Part shown: positions 38,959 through 46,458 of the stretch, in pieces
Layout: each line of letters starts with the position of its first letter
Numbering within the stretch: the stretch's first letter is position 1
From: Flagellimonas meridianipacifica
Lineage (GTDB): Bacteria > Bacteroidota > Bacteroidia > Flavobacteriales > Flavobacteriaceae
Assembly (NCBI RefSeq): GCF_003001695.1
Contig: NZ_PVYX01000001.1
Location: forward strand, 682,001 to 746,000
Reading direction: 5' to 3'
DNA: 64,000 bases
Notes under the pieces: model-generated
What the model was told of the DNA's origin: nothing
What the model saw: the letters and a program-made list of their open reading frames with translations, nothing else
The model's database searches: none
Program-made: the position numbers and the translations under genes

Positions 38959-39519
38959 ATGAAAATCGAACAACTAATCAAGAGTCTGACCGAATTGGAA
39001 AAACTGAAAACAGTTGAACGTGGACTCAATGTTGGGAATAGAAAAGAAAGTAGCGCAGAACATTCTTGGAGCTGTTTATTGATTGCCGATGTAGTACTAG
39101 ATTTTGTCAATGAACCTTTGGACAAACTAAAAGTTTTTGAATACCTACTCTATCACGATGTTGTAGAAGTTTATGCTGGAGATGCAAAATTCAACAACCC
39201 AGAGGAAATGAAATTAAAGCAAGAAAAAGAAGAAAAGGCACTGGAAAAAATCTCTTCATTTCTACCAAATTCCAATAGATTTCAAAAAATAATGGCGGAA
39301 TATGAACACCGAAAAACGCGGGAATCAGAATTTGCTAAAGCAATTGATTGTATCGACTCTTGTGTTCGAAACTTGAATGATGAAAAAGCCTCGAATAAAG
39401 ACGGGTTTACGGAAAGTTTAATTCGACGGAAATACGAACCACACGTTTCAAAGTTTCCGATTACGGAAGAATTATTTGAGACGCTAATGAAAAGATTGGT
39501 TGAATTGGAAAAGGTTTAG
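38959..39519 (+). CDS. HD domain protein, YfbR-like 5'-nucleotidase family
   Basis: The protein (186 aa) is an HD-fold phosphohydrolase. It shows the usual order: SAEHSWSCLLIADVV (first His), YHDVVEVYAGDA (HD motif), then a distal Asp in AIDCIDSCVRNL. Relatives dephosphorylate deoxynucleoside monophosphates, though members are found in mobile DNA too. I start at the ATG at 38959, just before the first helix. Confidence 0.85.
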   Translation: MKIEQLIKSLTELEKLKTVERGLNVGNRKESSAEHSWSCLLIADVVLDFVNEPLDKLKVFEYLLYHDVVEVYAGDAKFNNPEEMKLKQEKEEKALEKISSFLPNSNRFQKIMAEYEHRKTRESEFAKAIDCIDSCVRNLNDEKASNKDGFTESLIRRKYEPHVSKFPITEELFETLMKRLVELEKV

Positions 39520-39597
39520 CAGTAAGTAACAATAAGTACAATTTATCTGACGAACTTAGGACAAAATCATAGCCACTATTTTGAAGAACTCCACCCC

Positions 39598-40731
39598 ATG
39601 AAAAGATTGCTCATTTTCACCCTATTTTGTTTTGTAAATACAGGACTATGCGTAGCTCAGGAGTATAATTCTCCCATTACCATTGGTGTTAATCATACCA
39701 TTAAGTCTTCCATATTAAATCAGGATAGAGCCATTCAAATTTATACTCCAGAATCATACTCAGATTCCACTAAGGAATATCCCGTGCTGTACATTTTAGA
39801 TGGACAACGGTATTTTCTAAGTGGAGTGGCTGTTCAAACGGCCATGAAAAACCCTCGTGCCATTCCAGAAATGATTGTGGTAGGTATCGCAACCAACAAT
39901 CCGTTACGGCGAACTTTATTTGGTGATGAAAGTGAAAAATTCACCAGTTTTTTAATCAAAGAAGTGGTTCATTATGTAGACTCCAACTACAGAACAAGTG
40001 ATGAACGAGTGATTTTCGGATGGGAGGCAGCAGCTTATTATATAAGCGAAATGATTCTGCAACAAAGTGAAGTATTTGATGGAGCCATCATAACTGACGG
40101 GGGCTACGCTTCCGAAGACCTAGTAAAAGGGTTTACCTCCAAAAAAGATGTGTACCTGTTCATGGCCAACTCCAAAAAGGATATTTACTATATAGGTTCT
40201 ACGGATGCATTTCAAGAAGTATTAAATAACCATGCTCCTAAAAATCTCATTTGGAAATACCGTTTGTTCAATGACGAAATCCATGAATCATTGCCCCATT
40301 TAGCAATCTACAAGGGGCTAAAACACTACTATCATAATTATAATTCACTGGTTTTTGAAAGTATAGAAGCGTATATTGATTTAGGTGGAATGGACTACCT
40401 GACTTCGTATTTTGAGGAACGGGCCAAACGATTTGGCTTCGATAAACAAATAGATAACAGCACAAAAAATGCACTCATCTGGTTGGCCTGGAAGCGGGAC
40501 AACTTTGAGTATTTCAAAATTTTCATGACCGAGTTTAAGGATGTTCTAAGCACGCAGCGATACGCTTCGGCCTATTGGCAAAATCGTTTTGGGCAATTTT
40601 ATTTAAAGCATGAAGATTATACCAATGCGATTACATATTTTAACGCGGGACTTACCAAATACCCAAACTCATCATTTGAAACAGAAATGCAAGAGGGGCT
40701 TACCCTAGCCAAAAACAAAGAAGACCAATAA
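39598..40731 (+). CDS. Secreted esterase-D-fold protein with C-terminal TPR and altered nucleophile site
   Basis: The protein (377 aa) has a signal peptide (ends CVAQ) and the PF00756/IroE-type alpha/beta-hydrolase domain (IQIYTPESYSDSTKEYPVLYILDG, EMIVVGI, ESEKFTSFLIKEV), followed by a helical TPR-like tail (FGQFYLKHEDYTNAITYFNAGL). The elbow where the family has GxSxGG reads IFGWEAAAY, with Glu in place of Ser. It resembles the gene at 25668-26810 in layout and in having lost the Ser. The gap before it holds AATCATAGCCAC, a weak site remnant. Confidence 0.8.
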   Translation: MKRLLIFTLFCFVNTGLCVAQEYNSPITIGVNHTIKSSILNQDRAIQIYTPESYSDSTKEYPVLYILDGQRYFLSGVAVQTAMKNPRAIPEMIVVGIATNNPLRRTLFGDESEKFTSFLIKEVVHYVDSNYRTSDERVIFGWEAAAYYISEMILQQSEVFDGAIITDGGYASEDLVKGFTSKKDVYLFMANSKKDIYYIGSTDAFQEVLNNHAPKNLIWKYRLFNDEIHESLPHLAIYKGLKHYYHNYNSLVFESIEAYIDLGGMDYLTSYFEERAKRFGFDKQIDNSTKNALIWLAWKRDNFEYFKIFMTEFKDVLSTQRYASAYWQNRFGQFYLKHEDYTNAITYFNAGLTKYPNSSFETEMQEGLTLAKNKEDQ

Positions 40732-40832
40732 AAATAAAACCAGGAATTTGAAGCACATGTCTATGCAAAACCAAAAAAGCTTTTGAATAAAAACCTGCAC
40801 CACGTATAACCAATTACTAAAAAGAATTTTCC

Positions 40833-41258
40833 ATGGATATAGATCCCGAATATCTGAACAGCGTTGTGAACCAACTGATACTAGTTGCCTCTCTTTTAGC
40901 GGGTTTTTCGATAGCCATTGTTGCCAATCTACTAACCGACAAAACAGAAAGCAAAATCCACAATCGCATTTTTAAAGTAACAATTCTTACGGCAAGCTGC
41001 TTTCTAGTATCGGTTTTTGGGATGACAAAACTTGTAATGATGACCACTAAAGGGTATCCCAAAAACCTTTCACCCATAACATTGGAGATATCCAATCAGA
41101 TTAGCGCCATATCCTTTCTTTTGGGAATCGTTTTCTTGTGCATTGATATAGGGCTTTTTGGCTGGACCAAATCAAAAAAAATGGGGCGTTTTACGACCCT
41201 TGTGGGCATACTGACCTTCTTTTTGATTCTACTGACCCTAACGAATATCGAAAAGTAA
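40833..41258 (+). CDS. Hypothetical four-helix membrane protein
   Basis: A 141-residue protein with four predicted membrane helices (about residues 14-34, 48-68, 88-108, 117-137). No catalytic motif is visible. Its cassette-array position and small size recall accessory membrane proteins, but no function is assigned. The 102-base gap before it contains ACCACGTATAACC. Confidence 0.6.
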   Translation: MDIDPEYLNSVVNQLILVASLLAGFSIAIVANLLTDKTESKIHNRIFKVTILTASCFLVSVFGMTKLVMMTTKGYPKNLSPITLEISNQISAISFLLGIVFLCIDIGLFGWTKSKKMGRFTTLVGILTFFLILLTLTNIEK

Positions 41259-41390
41259 TGCTTAAAAACGGTCAGTTTTCTACGTCAATAAGAATTTAAA
41301 ATTTCAAGAAAATTCCCATAATCAATTATCTTTAAAGTAAGGTCGCTCTTTCCGTGGGAAAAAGTCAAAACCAATGAGCCATATGACCGT

Positions 41391-42308
41391 TTGCGGCGAC
41401 TGAAACAATGTAAGGTGTTGAAAGAGAAAAAAAACATAATTGAAAGAATTTTTGATAGCCGAGATGATAACGGGCTTTGGAAAGTGATTCCCAAAACACA
41501 TAAGCATTATCCCGACTACATGCATTATGTCCCAAACTATAAAGCCTCCCTTTGGACTCTAATTTTGTTGGCAGAACTTGAATGTGACAAGGATGATGTC
41601 CGAATAAAAAAGCCGTTGGAAACCGTAAAAACCCATTTATTTGATGAAGAGCATGGCATTTACACGCTAAAAGAAGACCACTTCCCAATCCCCTGTTTAA
41701 ATGGGAATATGTTGTATTTGGATTGTTATTTTAATGATGCCCCGGACGAAAAAAGCAATAGGTTATTGGATTTCTTTTGCAAGAATCAACGGTTTGATGA
41801 TGGAAAATATGAAGAACCCAAAAATCAATTTTGCACCAACACTAGCTGCTATGGCAAGCATACTTGTTATTGGGGTATAGTCAAACTCTTCAAAGGAATT
41901 TCTTTTATCCCCAAAGATAGGCGTGATGATAAGGTTAAAACACTAAAAGAAAGATGCATCAACTTCATATTAAAGCATAGAGTGTGTTATAGCTCCAGAA
42001 ATCCGGAAAAAGTAATGATAAACAAATTGGATTTGCTGACATTTCCCAATTTCTACAAAGGAGATTTTTTGGAAATACTTTGGTTGCTAAAACGAGAAGA
42101 GGTGGAATCGGAAAAATTAATTCCAGCCATAGAATTATTAAAGTCAAAGAAGACCAAAGATGGAAAATGGCCCCTGGAAAGAACAATGAACAATATGGTG
42201 ACCTCAGTTGGAAAAGTCAATGCCCCCAACCCTTTTGTTACCCAAAGAGCCAATGAGGTATTGACCTATTATGAGAAAAAAGTCTCCAACAATACTCAAA
42301 CTGCATAA
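41391..42308 (+). CDS. Alpha/alpha-toroid (prenyltransferase/squalene-cyclase-like) protein with unclear start
   Basis: At least 305 residues. It resembles the bacterial family of squalene/prenyltransferase-type alpha/alpha barrels: GLWKVIPKTHKHYPDYM, WTLILLAELECDKDD, CLNGNMLYLDCYF, QRFDDGKYEEPK, CYGKHTCYWGIVKLFKG. The Cys/His set (CLNGN, CYGKHTC) may bind metal. The frame is open back to 41322 with no ATG and the only candidate start is TTG at 41391, so the N-terminal helix pair of the family may be missing. Function is unknown. Confidence 0.7.
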   Translation: MRRLKQCKVLKEKKNIIERIFDSRDDNGLWKVIPKTHKHYPDYMHYVPNYKASLWTLILLAELECDKDDVRIKKPLETVKTHLFDEEHGIYTLKEDHFPIPCLNGNMLYLDCYFNDAPDEKSNRLLDFFCKNQRFDDGKYEEPKNQFCTNTSCYGKHTCYWGIVKLFKGISFIPKDRRDDKVKTLKERCINFILKHRVCYSSRNPEKVMINKLDLLTFPNFYKGDFLEILWLLKREEVESEKLIPAIELLKSKKTKDGKWPLERTMNNMVTSVGKVNAPNPFVTQRANEVLTYYEKKVSNNTQTA

Positions 42309-42368
42309 AACCCTTTGGGACCGCAAAACCCTACATGTTGGCCATTGCAACCATCAAAAACAAACCCC

Positions 42369-42878
42369 ATGAAACTAGTATTTACCGCATTACTTTTTTG
42401 CCTTTCATCCATTATTTGCTTTGGGCAAGAAACCATAGAAGTGGTTTACAATCAAGACTACTCGGTTACCTTGAACGGCATCTCAATTGACCATTCAACC
42501 ACATACCAAAATCTTGTAGAAATACTCGGAGAACCCGAAGTTTATAAAGTGTACCCCACTGGAAAAGTTAATTATCGTTACACAGATCTGGGCCTTGTGT
42601 TTCATACGGTAGACGGCAACCTACTTACGCTTGCCTTCAACTTCAATTGGGATGGGGACAAAAACTTTCCGAACACATCGTTTGAAGGGGTTCTAAAAAT
42701 TGGCGACAACACTATTAATGCGAAAACAACCGAAAGTATAGTGGATGATTTGGAGCGCTTTGAAATAAAGTGTCTTATGGCTGGAATGTGCATGAACAAT
42801 CCAAGAAAAATCAAGAACCCTATTTTATTGGGCTTTAAAAACGATTTGATTACCCAAGTAAGCATTGAATTTCATTAG
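42369..42878 (+). CDS. Hypothetical secreted protein
   Basis: The protein (169 aa) has a signal peptide (MKLVFTALLFCLSSIICFGQ). The mature part is small and beta-rich, with YSVTLNGISIDHSTTYQNLVEILGEPEVYKVYP (a shape like the small metal-binding or SmpA-like lipoproteins) followed by YRYTDLGLVFHTVDGNLLTLAFNF. Two Cys near the C-terminus may form a disulphide. No family name can be given with confidence. Its neighbours are unrelated. Confidence 0.6.
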   Translation: MKLVFTALLFCLSSIICFGQETIEVVYNQDYSVTLNGISIDHSTTYQNLVEILGEPEVYKVYPTGKVNYRYTDLGLVFHTVDGNLLTLAFNFNWDGDKNFPNTSFEGVLKIGDNTINAKTTESIVDDLERFEIKCLMAGMCMNNPRKIKNPILLGFKNDLITQVSIEFH

Positions 42879-42902
42879 AAATAAAAATAGATTTCGATAC
42901 TT

Positions 42903-43451
42903 ATGAAAAAGGATTACGGAAAAGTTTTATGGTTGATTTTGGTGATTCTCTTCATTACTCTGATTGTGAGAATGGCTTATCTTCCCTCTGCTTATGGATT
43001 TTGGTTTCCCTTCATATTGACATTCATCATTTGTGGGGTTGGAGTTGGCGCTGTGGGGGCAATTCTTGCTGGAATTCTAGACTTAGTTCTAAAAAAGTAC
43101 ACCTTCCAGAAGTTATTCATTATACTATCATCAATAATCGTAGTAGGTCTTCATATTTATGTGTACGCTCCGCCACTAAAAATTATAGTCCCTAACGATT
43201 TTACCGGTGAAGTTAATTTAGTAGTGCATCCAGACAATGAAAAAAATCTAAGGATTGATTCAAATGGGATAGGATACATAACAAAGTCGATTTACATAGG
43301 CTCAAGGGGAGATAAAAAACCTTGGGTATATTTACAAAATGGAGAAAGAGTATATCCAAAAAGAATAGTGGGGTATGATTCCTTATTCTTTTTTGGACAT
43401 GGTTCTTTTAATGGAAAAGCTGCTCTGAAATTTAAAGTAGAAAAGGAGTAA
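42903..43451 (+). CDS. Hypothetical membrane protein, possible DUF6843-type soluble domain
   Basis: The protein (182 aa) has three predicted membrane helices (about residues 10-27, 37-60, 70-88) and a soluble C-terminal domain that begins IIVPNDFTGEVNLVV, an opening like the DUF6843 family of small sandwich domains. The 24-base spacing to the preceding gene is shorter than elsewhere in the array and has no recognisable site, so the two may travel as a pair. Confidence 0.6.
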   Translation: MKKDYGKVLWLILVILFITLIVRMAYLPSAYGFWFPFILTFIICGVGVGAVGAILAGILDLVLKKYTFQKLFIILSSIIVVGLHIYVYAPPLKIIVPNDFTGEVNLVVHPDNEKNLRIDSNGIGYITKSIYIGSRGDKKPWVYLQNGERVYPKRIVGYDSLFFFGHGSFNGKAALKFKVEKE

Positions 43452-43543
43452 AGAGTATTGACAATCGTTACAATTCATTGTATTTTATAATATACTAGAT
43501 TCTTGGCAAAGATAAAGGAGAACAACAAGAAAAACAGAATTCT

Positions 43544-44026
43544 ATGAAAAACAGAATGCTATTATTTAGCTGCTTAATTGGAATCGTTTTTTCTTGCAAG
43601 GTCTTTTCGCAGAACGATACACTTAGTGCTGTCGACTACAAAATAATTGCCCATGGAACCGACTCACCTATTCCTAATCTACAAATAGTGTGTTTTAACA
43701 AGTATTTCAATAAAGACTATTTATCTGCCGACTTTCGAAAAAAGTATAATCTTGACGAAGAGACTCTTTACAAAAAGAAAATGTTGGTACAGATATTTCA
43801 TTCAGATAAAGACAAAAAAGGACTTGATAAAATTGACTTAGTTGGAATTGAAGAGGATGATAAAGAGTTTGTGATTAAGTATAACATTGTGAATACCAAC
43901 CCTGATAATGATGATAGTCAATTGTCCCCATTTTTAATTATTCAAGTGCCTAAATCGAAAAAGAAAATAAAGTTTATAGCTGATGGGGTCGAATTAGGAC
44001 AAGGGACAGAGGTATATGTAGACTAA
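43544..44026 (+). CDS. Hypothetical secreted protein
   Basis: The protein (160 aa) has a signal peptide (ends CKVFSQ) and a charged, probably beta-rich mature domain with no motif I recognise (IIAHGTDSPIPNLQIVCFNKY, LDKIDLVGIEEDDKEF). The ribosome-binding region is AAAGGAGAACAAC, an unusual purine-rich run about 27 bases before the ATG. Function unknown. Confidence 0.55.
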   Translation: MKNRMLLFSCLIGIVFSCKVFSQNDTLSAVDYKIIAHGTDSPIPNLQIVCFNKYFNKDYLSADFRKKYNLDEETLYKKKMLVQIFHSDKDKKGLDKIDLVGIEEDDKEFVIKYNIVNTNPDNDDSQLSPFLIIQVPKSKKKIKFIADGVELGQGTEVYVD

Positions 44027-44104
44027 AATGAATATCTAGTAATAATTTATGATTCATTGTAATTCTATTCCATATCAAAATCATATTCGAGACGCCGAGC
44101 ATTT

Positions 44105-44719
44105 ATGAATGTTAAATATCTCTTATCCATATTTTCTATCCTCACCGTCTGTAACTACTCAAATGGACAAACGGATTTAAAGTTTGAACGAAAGGTATTC
44201 TATGAGGTAGTTCCCAAAATAATTGATTCGCAATTCCCAAAATGGCAAGGAGTTTTTAAAATAAAGAAAACCCTAGGGGACAATATATCAATTTGGACTG
44301 AGGAAACTTCGGTTAATGCTATCATCGGAATAATGGACTCTGTTTATGGATTTAACAACTCCTTTTACAATAAATACATAAATCTGTACTTTTCAGATAC
44401 TGAGTTAAAATTTGATACCCTAAAAATTGGAAACAATTACAGGCTAGATATTTTAAAAATTAAAAAAAGGGAAGATTACAATTATAAATACTTAAGTGAA
44501 GTTCCGGGGCCAGAAAAGAGGTGGAATAGAAGCAAAGACTTTTATTTGTTAGGATTAATTGGCTTTTCAAGAATTCTATTTGATGAAAAAAAGAAGTTTG
44601 GAATCATGGATTTCTCAGCGACCTGTGGTCAGCAATGTGGGTTAACCGCTCTAGTATATTTAAAAAATGAAAATGGAAATTGGGTAATAGACGAAATTGA
44701 ATCCATCCTCATTGATTAA
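44105..44719 (+). CDS. Hypothetical secreted protein (last gene of the array)
   Basis: The protein (204 aa) has a signal peptide (ends SNGQ). It contains two Cys close together (ATCGQQCGLTAL, near residues 177-183) in a region that ends WVIDEIESILID. The gap before it (44081-44100) holds TCATATTCGAGACGCCGAGC, a degraded site right end immediately before the ATG. No family recognised. Confidence 0.6.
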   Translation: MNVKYLLSIFSILTVCNYSNGQTDLKFERKVFYEVVPKIIDSQFPKWQGVFKIKKTLGDNISIWTEETSVNAIIGIMDSVYGFNNSFYNKYINLYFSDTELKFDTLKIGNNYRLDILKIKKREDYNYKYLSEVPGPEKRWNRSKDFYLLGLIGFSRILFDEKKKFGIMDFSATCGQQCGLTALVYLKNENGNWVIDEIESILID

Positions 44720-44746
44720 AACTGCCTACGCGATTACCGTTCCAAC

Positions 44747-44977
44747 TCACTCCAAAACCTCCCCCAAACCTTTAAGCAATTCTACCGCATCTTGAATTTC
44801 TCTGGGAGTGAAGGTATCTTCTTGCAGAAAGTGCAGCATAAACACGATGTAGTCCAGGCGCTTGCGTATTTCTTCTTTTGACCCGTAGGAGTTGGTAATC
44901 CAGCAGGATAATTCCTGTATTTGGGACATTTCAAACATATTACTTATACAGTTCATGTCAACTGAGGCAAGGTACAT
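44747..44977 (-). CDS. Hypothetical small helical protein
   Basis: A 76-residue helical frame on the opposite strand to the array. It has EEIRKRLDYIVFMLHFLQED and a C-terminus REIQDAVELLKGLGEVLE that reads like real protein. The start is unsettled: MFEMSQIQEL at 44935 is a better N-terminus than the longest frame. It may mark the first gene beyond the array. Evidence is limited to plausible residue composition. Confidence 0.4.
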   Translation of the reverse strand: MYLASVDMNCISNMFEMSQIQELSCWITNSYGSKEEIRKRLDYIVFMLHFLQEDTFTPREIQDAVELLKGLGEVLE

Positions 44978-45218
44978 GCTTAAATTGTTTTGTGTAACTA
45001 CTAATTAGTGACAAGGAAAAGCTAACATGCCAGGTTCTTCAGTTTGGTTTTGAAAGTTTTTTGGTGAAAGTTTTGAGTAAGAAGGACTTAAGAACTTCTG
45101 TGTAAGGGTTTAGCGAAAAATCATTTGAGTTTTCTATCAAATCATTGATTTATGTGGTATTTTTCTTGAATATAGTTCAGGTATTTTCAGAACCAATACA
45201 TCAACCTAAAACCCAAAA

Positions 45219-46445
45219 ATGACCAAAACCCTCCTTTCATTTTTTCTTTTTGCCACTTTAAGTTCAACTATCTATTCCCAAATCTCATATGAAAAGGGAT
45301 ACTACATCAGCAGTGCAGGCCAAAAAGTAGACTGTTTTATCAAAAATGTAGATTGGAAAAACAATCCTTTGGAAATTGAATACAAATTATCCGAGAATTC
45401 AACCCCCGAAAAAGCTACAATAAACAACATTAAGGAATTTGCCATTAACGGGATTTCTAAATACCAACGACATAGAGTCAATATAGATCGCTCCAGCAAA
45501 AACATTAAATACATTACCTCCGATAAAAATCCTGTGTTTAAAGAAGAGGTCCTTTTTTTAAAAGTGCTCATCGAAGGAAAATCCAATTTGTATGAGTACG
45601 TAGACGGTCAACTTAAGCGATTTTTTTATAATAAAGACGGCTCCTTAGTTGAGCAGTTGATATATAAAAAATACAAGACCTCCGACAACAGAGTCGGCGA
45701 CAACAACAAATTCAGACAGCAGTTATGGGTGAATCTGAAGTGTGGTGACATTCAAATGAACGACATTGAAAAACTGGATTACAACACAAACGAGCTGACC
45801 CGATTCTTTACGGAATACAACCAGTGTACCAATAGCGAATTGACAAGCTACCTTCCCAAGCAACAACAAAATCCATTTCATCTTTCCCTCAGGCCCCGCT
45901 TAAACAGTTCTTCGGTGTCCTTGGACTTTGAGTCTTCAGAATCGAGTACAATTGATTTTGACAACCAACAAAGCTTTGGTTTTGGTTTGGAAATAGAATA
46001 CGTTTTTCCTTTCAACAAAAACAAATGGGCCATTGCCCTTGAACCTACCTACCAATCCTACAGTGCTGAAAGCACAGTAAATGTAGATAATGTTGTTGGT
46101 GGAATACTTGATGTAAACGTGGATTATACTTCCATTGAACTTCCATTGACCTTGAGACACTATCTCTTTCTGGATGAGAATTCCAAAATCTTTTTGAACG
46201 TATCCTACGTTTTTGACTTTAGCTCAGGTTCTTCACTTGAGTTTGTCCGAGCCGATGATTCCATTTTAAACGAAACGGAACTTGATAGCAAGGGCAATGT
46301 AGCTTTTGGATTGGGTTATAAATTCAAGAATAGGTACAGTGCAGAATTAAGATACCAAACAAGCAGGGAATTACTTGGTGACTTTTTACCCTCTAGCCCC
46401 AATTACGATAGCTTGTCCTTCATACTTGGGGTGTCTTTGTTTTAG
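45219..46445 (+). CDS. Outer-membrane beta-barrel protein with N-terminal soluble region
   Basis: The protein (408 aa) has a signal peptide (ends TIYSQ), an N-terminal globular region (about residues 22-210; GYYISSAGQKVDCFIKNVDWKNNP is a phrase seen in related Bacteroidota proteins) and a C-terminal barrel of about eight amphipathic strands ending FILGVSLF. The substrate is unknown. A 241-base gap before it shows no gene. Confidence 0.75.
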   Translation: MTKTLLSFFLFATLSSTIYSQISYEKGYYISSAGQKVDCFIKNVDWKNNPLEIEYKLSENSTPEKATINNIKEFAINGISKYQRHRVNIDRSSKNIKYITSDKNPVFKEEVLFLKVLIEGKSNLYEYVDGQLKRFFYNKDGSLVEQLIYKKYKTSDNRVGDNNKFRQQLWVNLKCGDIQMNDIEKLDYNTNELTRFFTEYNQCTNSELTSYLPKQQQNPFHLSLRPRLNSSSVSLDFESSESSTIDFDNQQSFGFGLEIEYVFPFNKNKWAIALEPTYQSYSAESTVNVDNVVGGILDVNVDYTSIELPLTLRHYLFLDENSKIFLNVSYVFDFSSGSSLEFVRADDSILNETELDSKGNVAFGLGYKFKNRYSAELRYQTSRELLGDFLPSSPNYDSLSFILGVSLF

Positions 46446-46458
46446 CGCTATTTGCTTT

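Larger units (their letters stand above)
32540..44745 (+). other. Integron-like gene-cassette array (candidate)
   Basis: Sixteen genes in a row lie on the + strand. They are functionally unrelated, mostly short, and visibly richer in A+T than the flanks. Most begin within a few to about 40 bases of a degenerate intergenic element whose right end reads close to CATAGCYGAGACCGTT, and several gaps have left ends with AACGGT or AACAAAACC-like sequence. Two elements at 33789-33901 and 37861-37968 are clearly homologous and carry long inverted repeats. The overall plan (one gene, one site, one orientation) is that of integron cassettes or an integrase-less cluster of attC sites. No integrase gene lies in the window, and the core triplets do not match the canonical attC consensus strictly, so this remains inference. 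Confidence 0.6.

Noticed and set aside
32540..44745. CRISPR array as the explanation of the spaced repeats.
   Set aside because: Elements are degenerate, of variable length and separated by whole genes, not by uniform short spacers; no cas gene is present.
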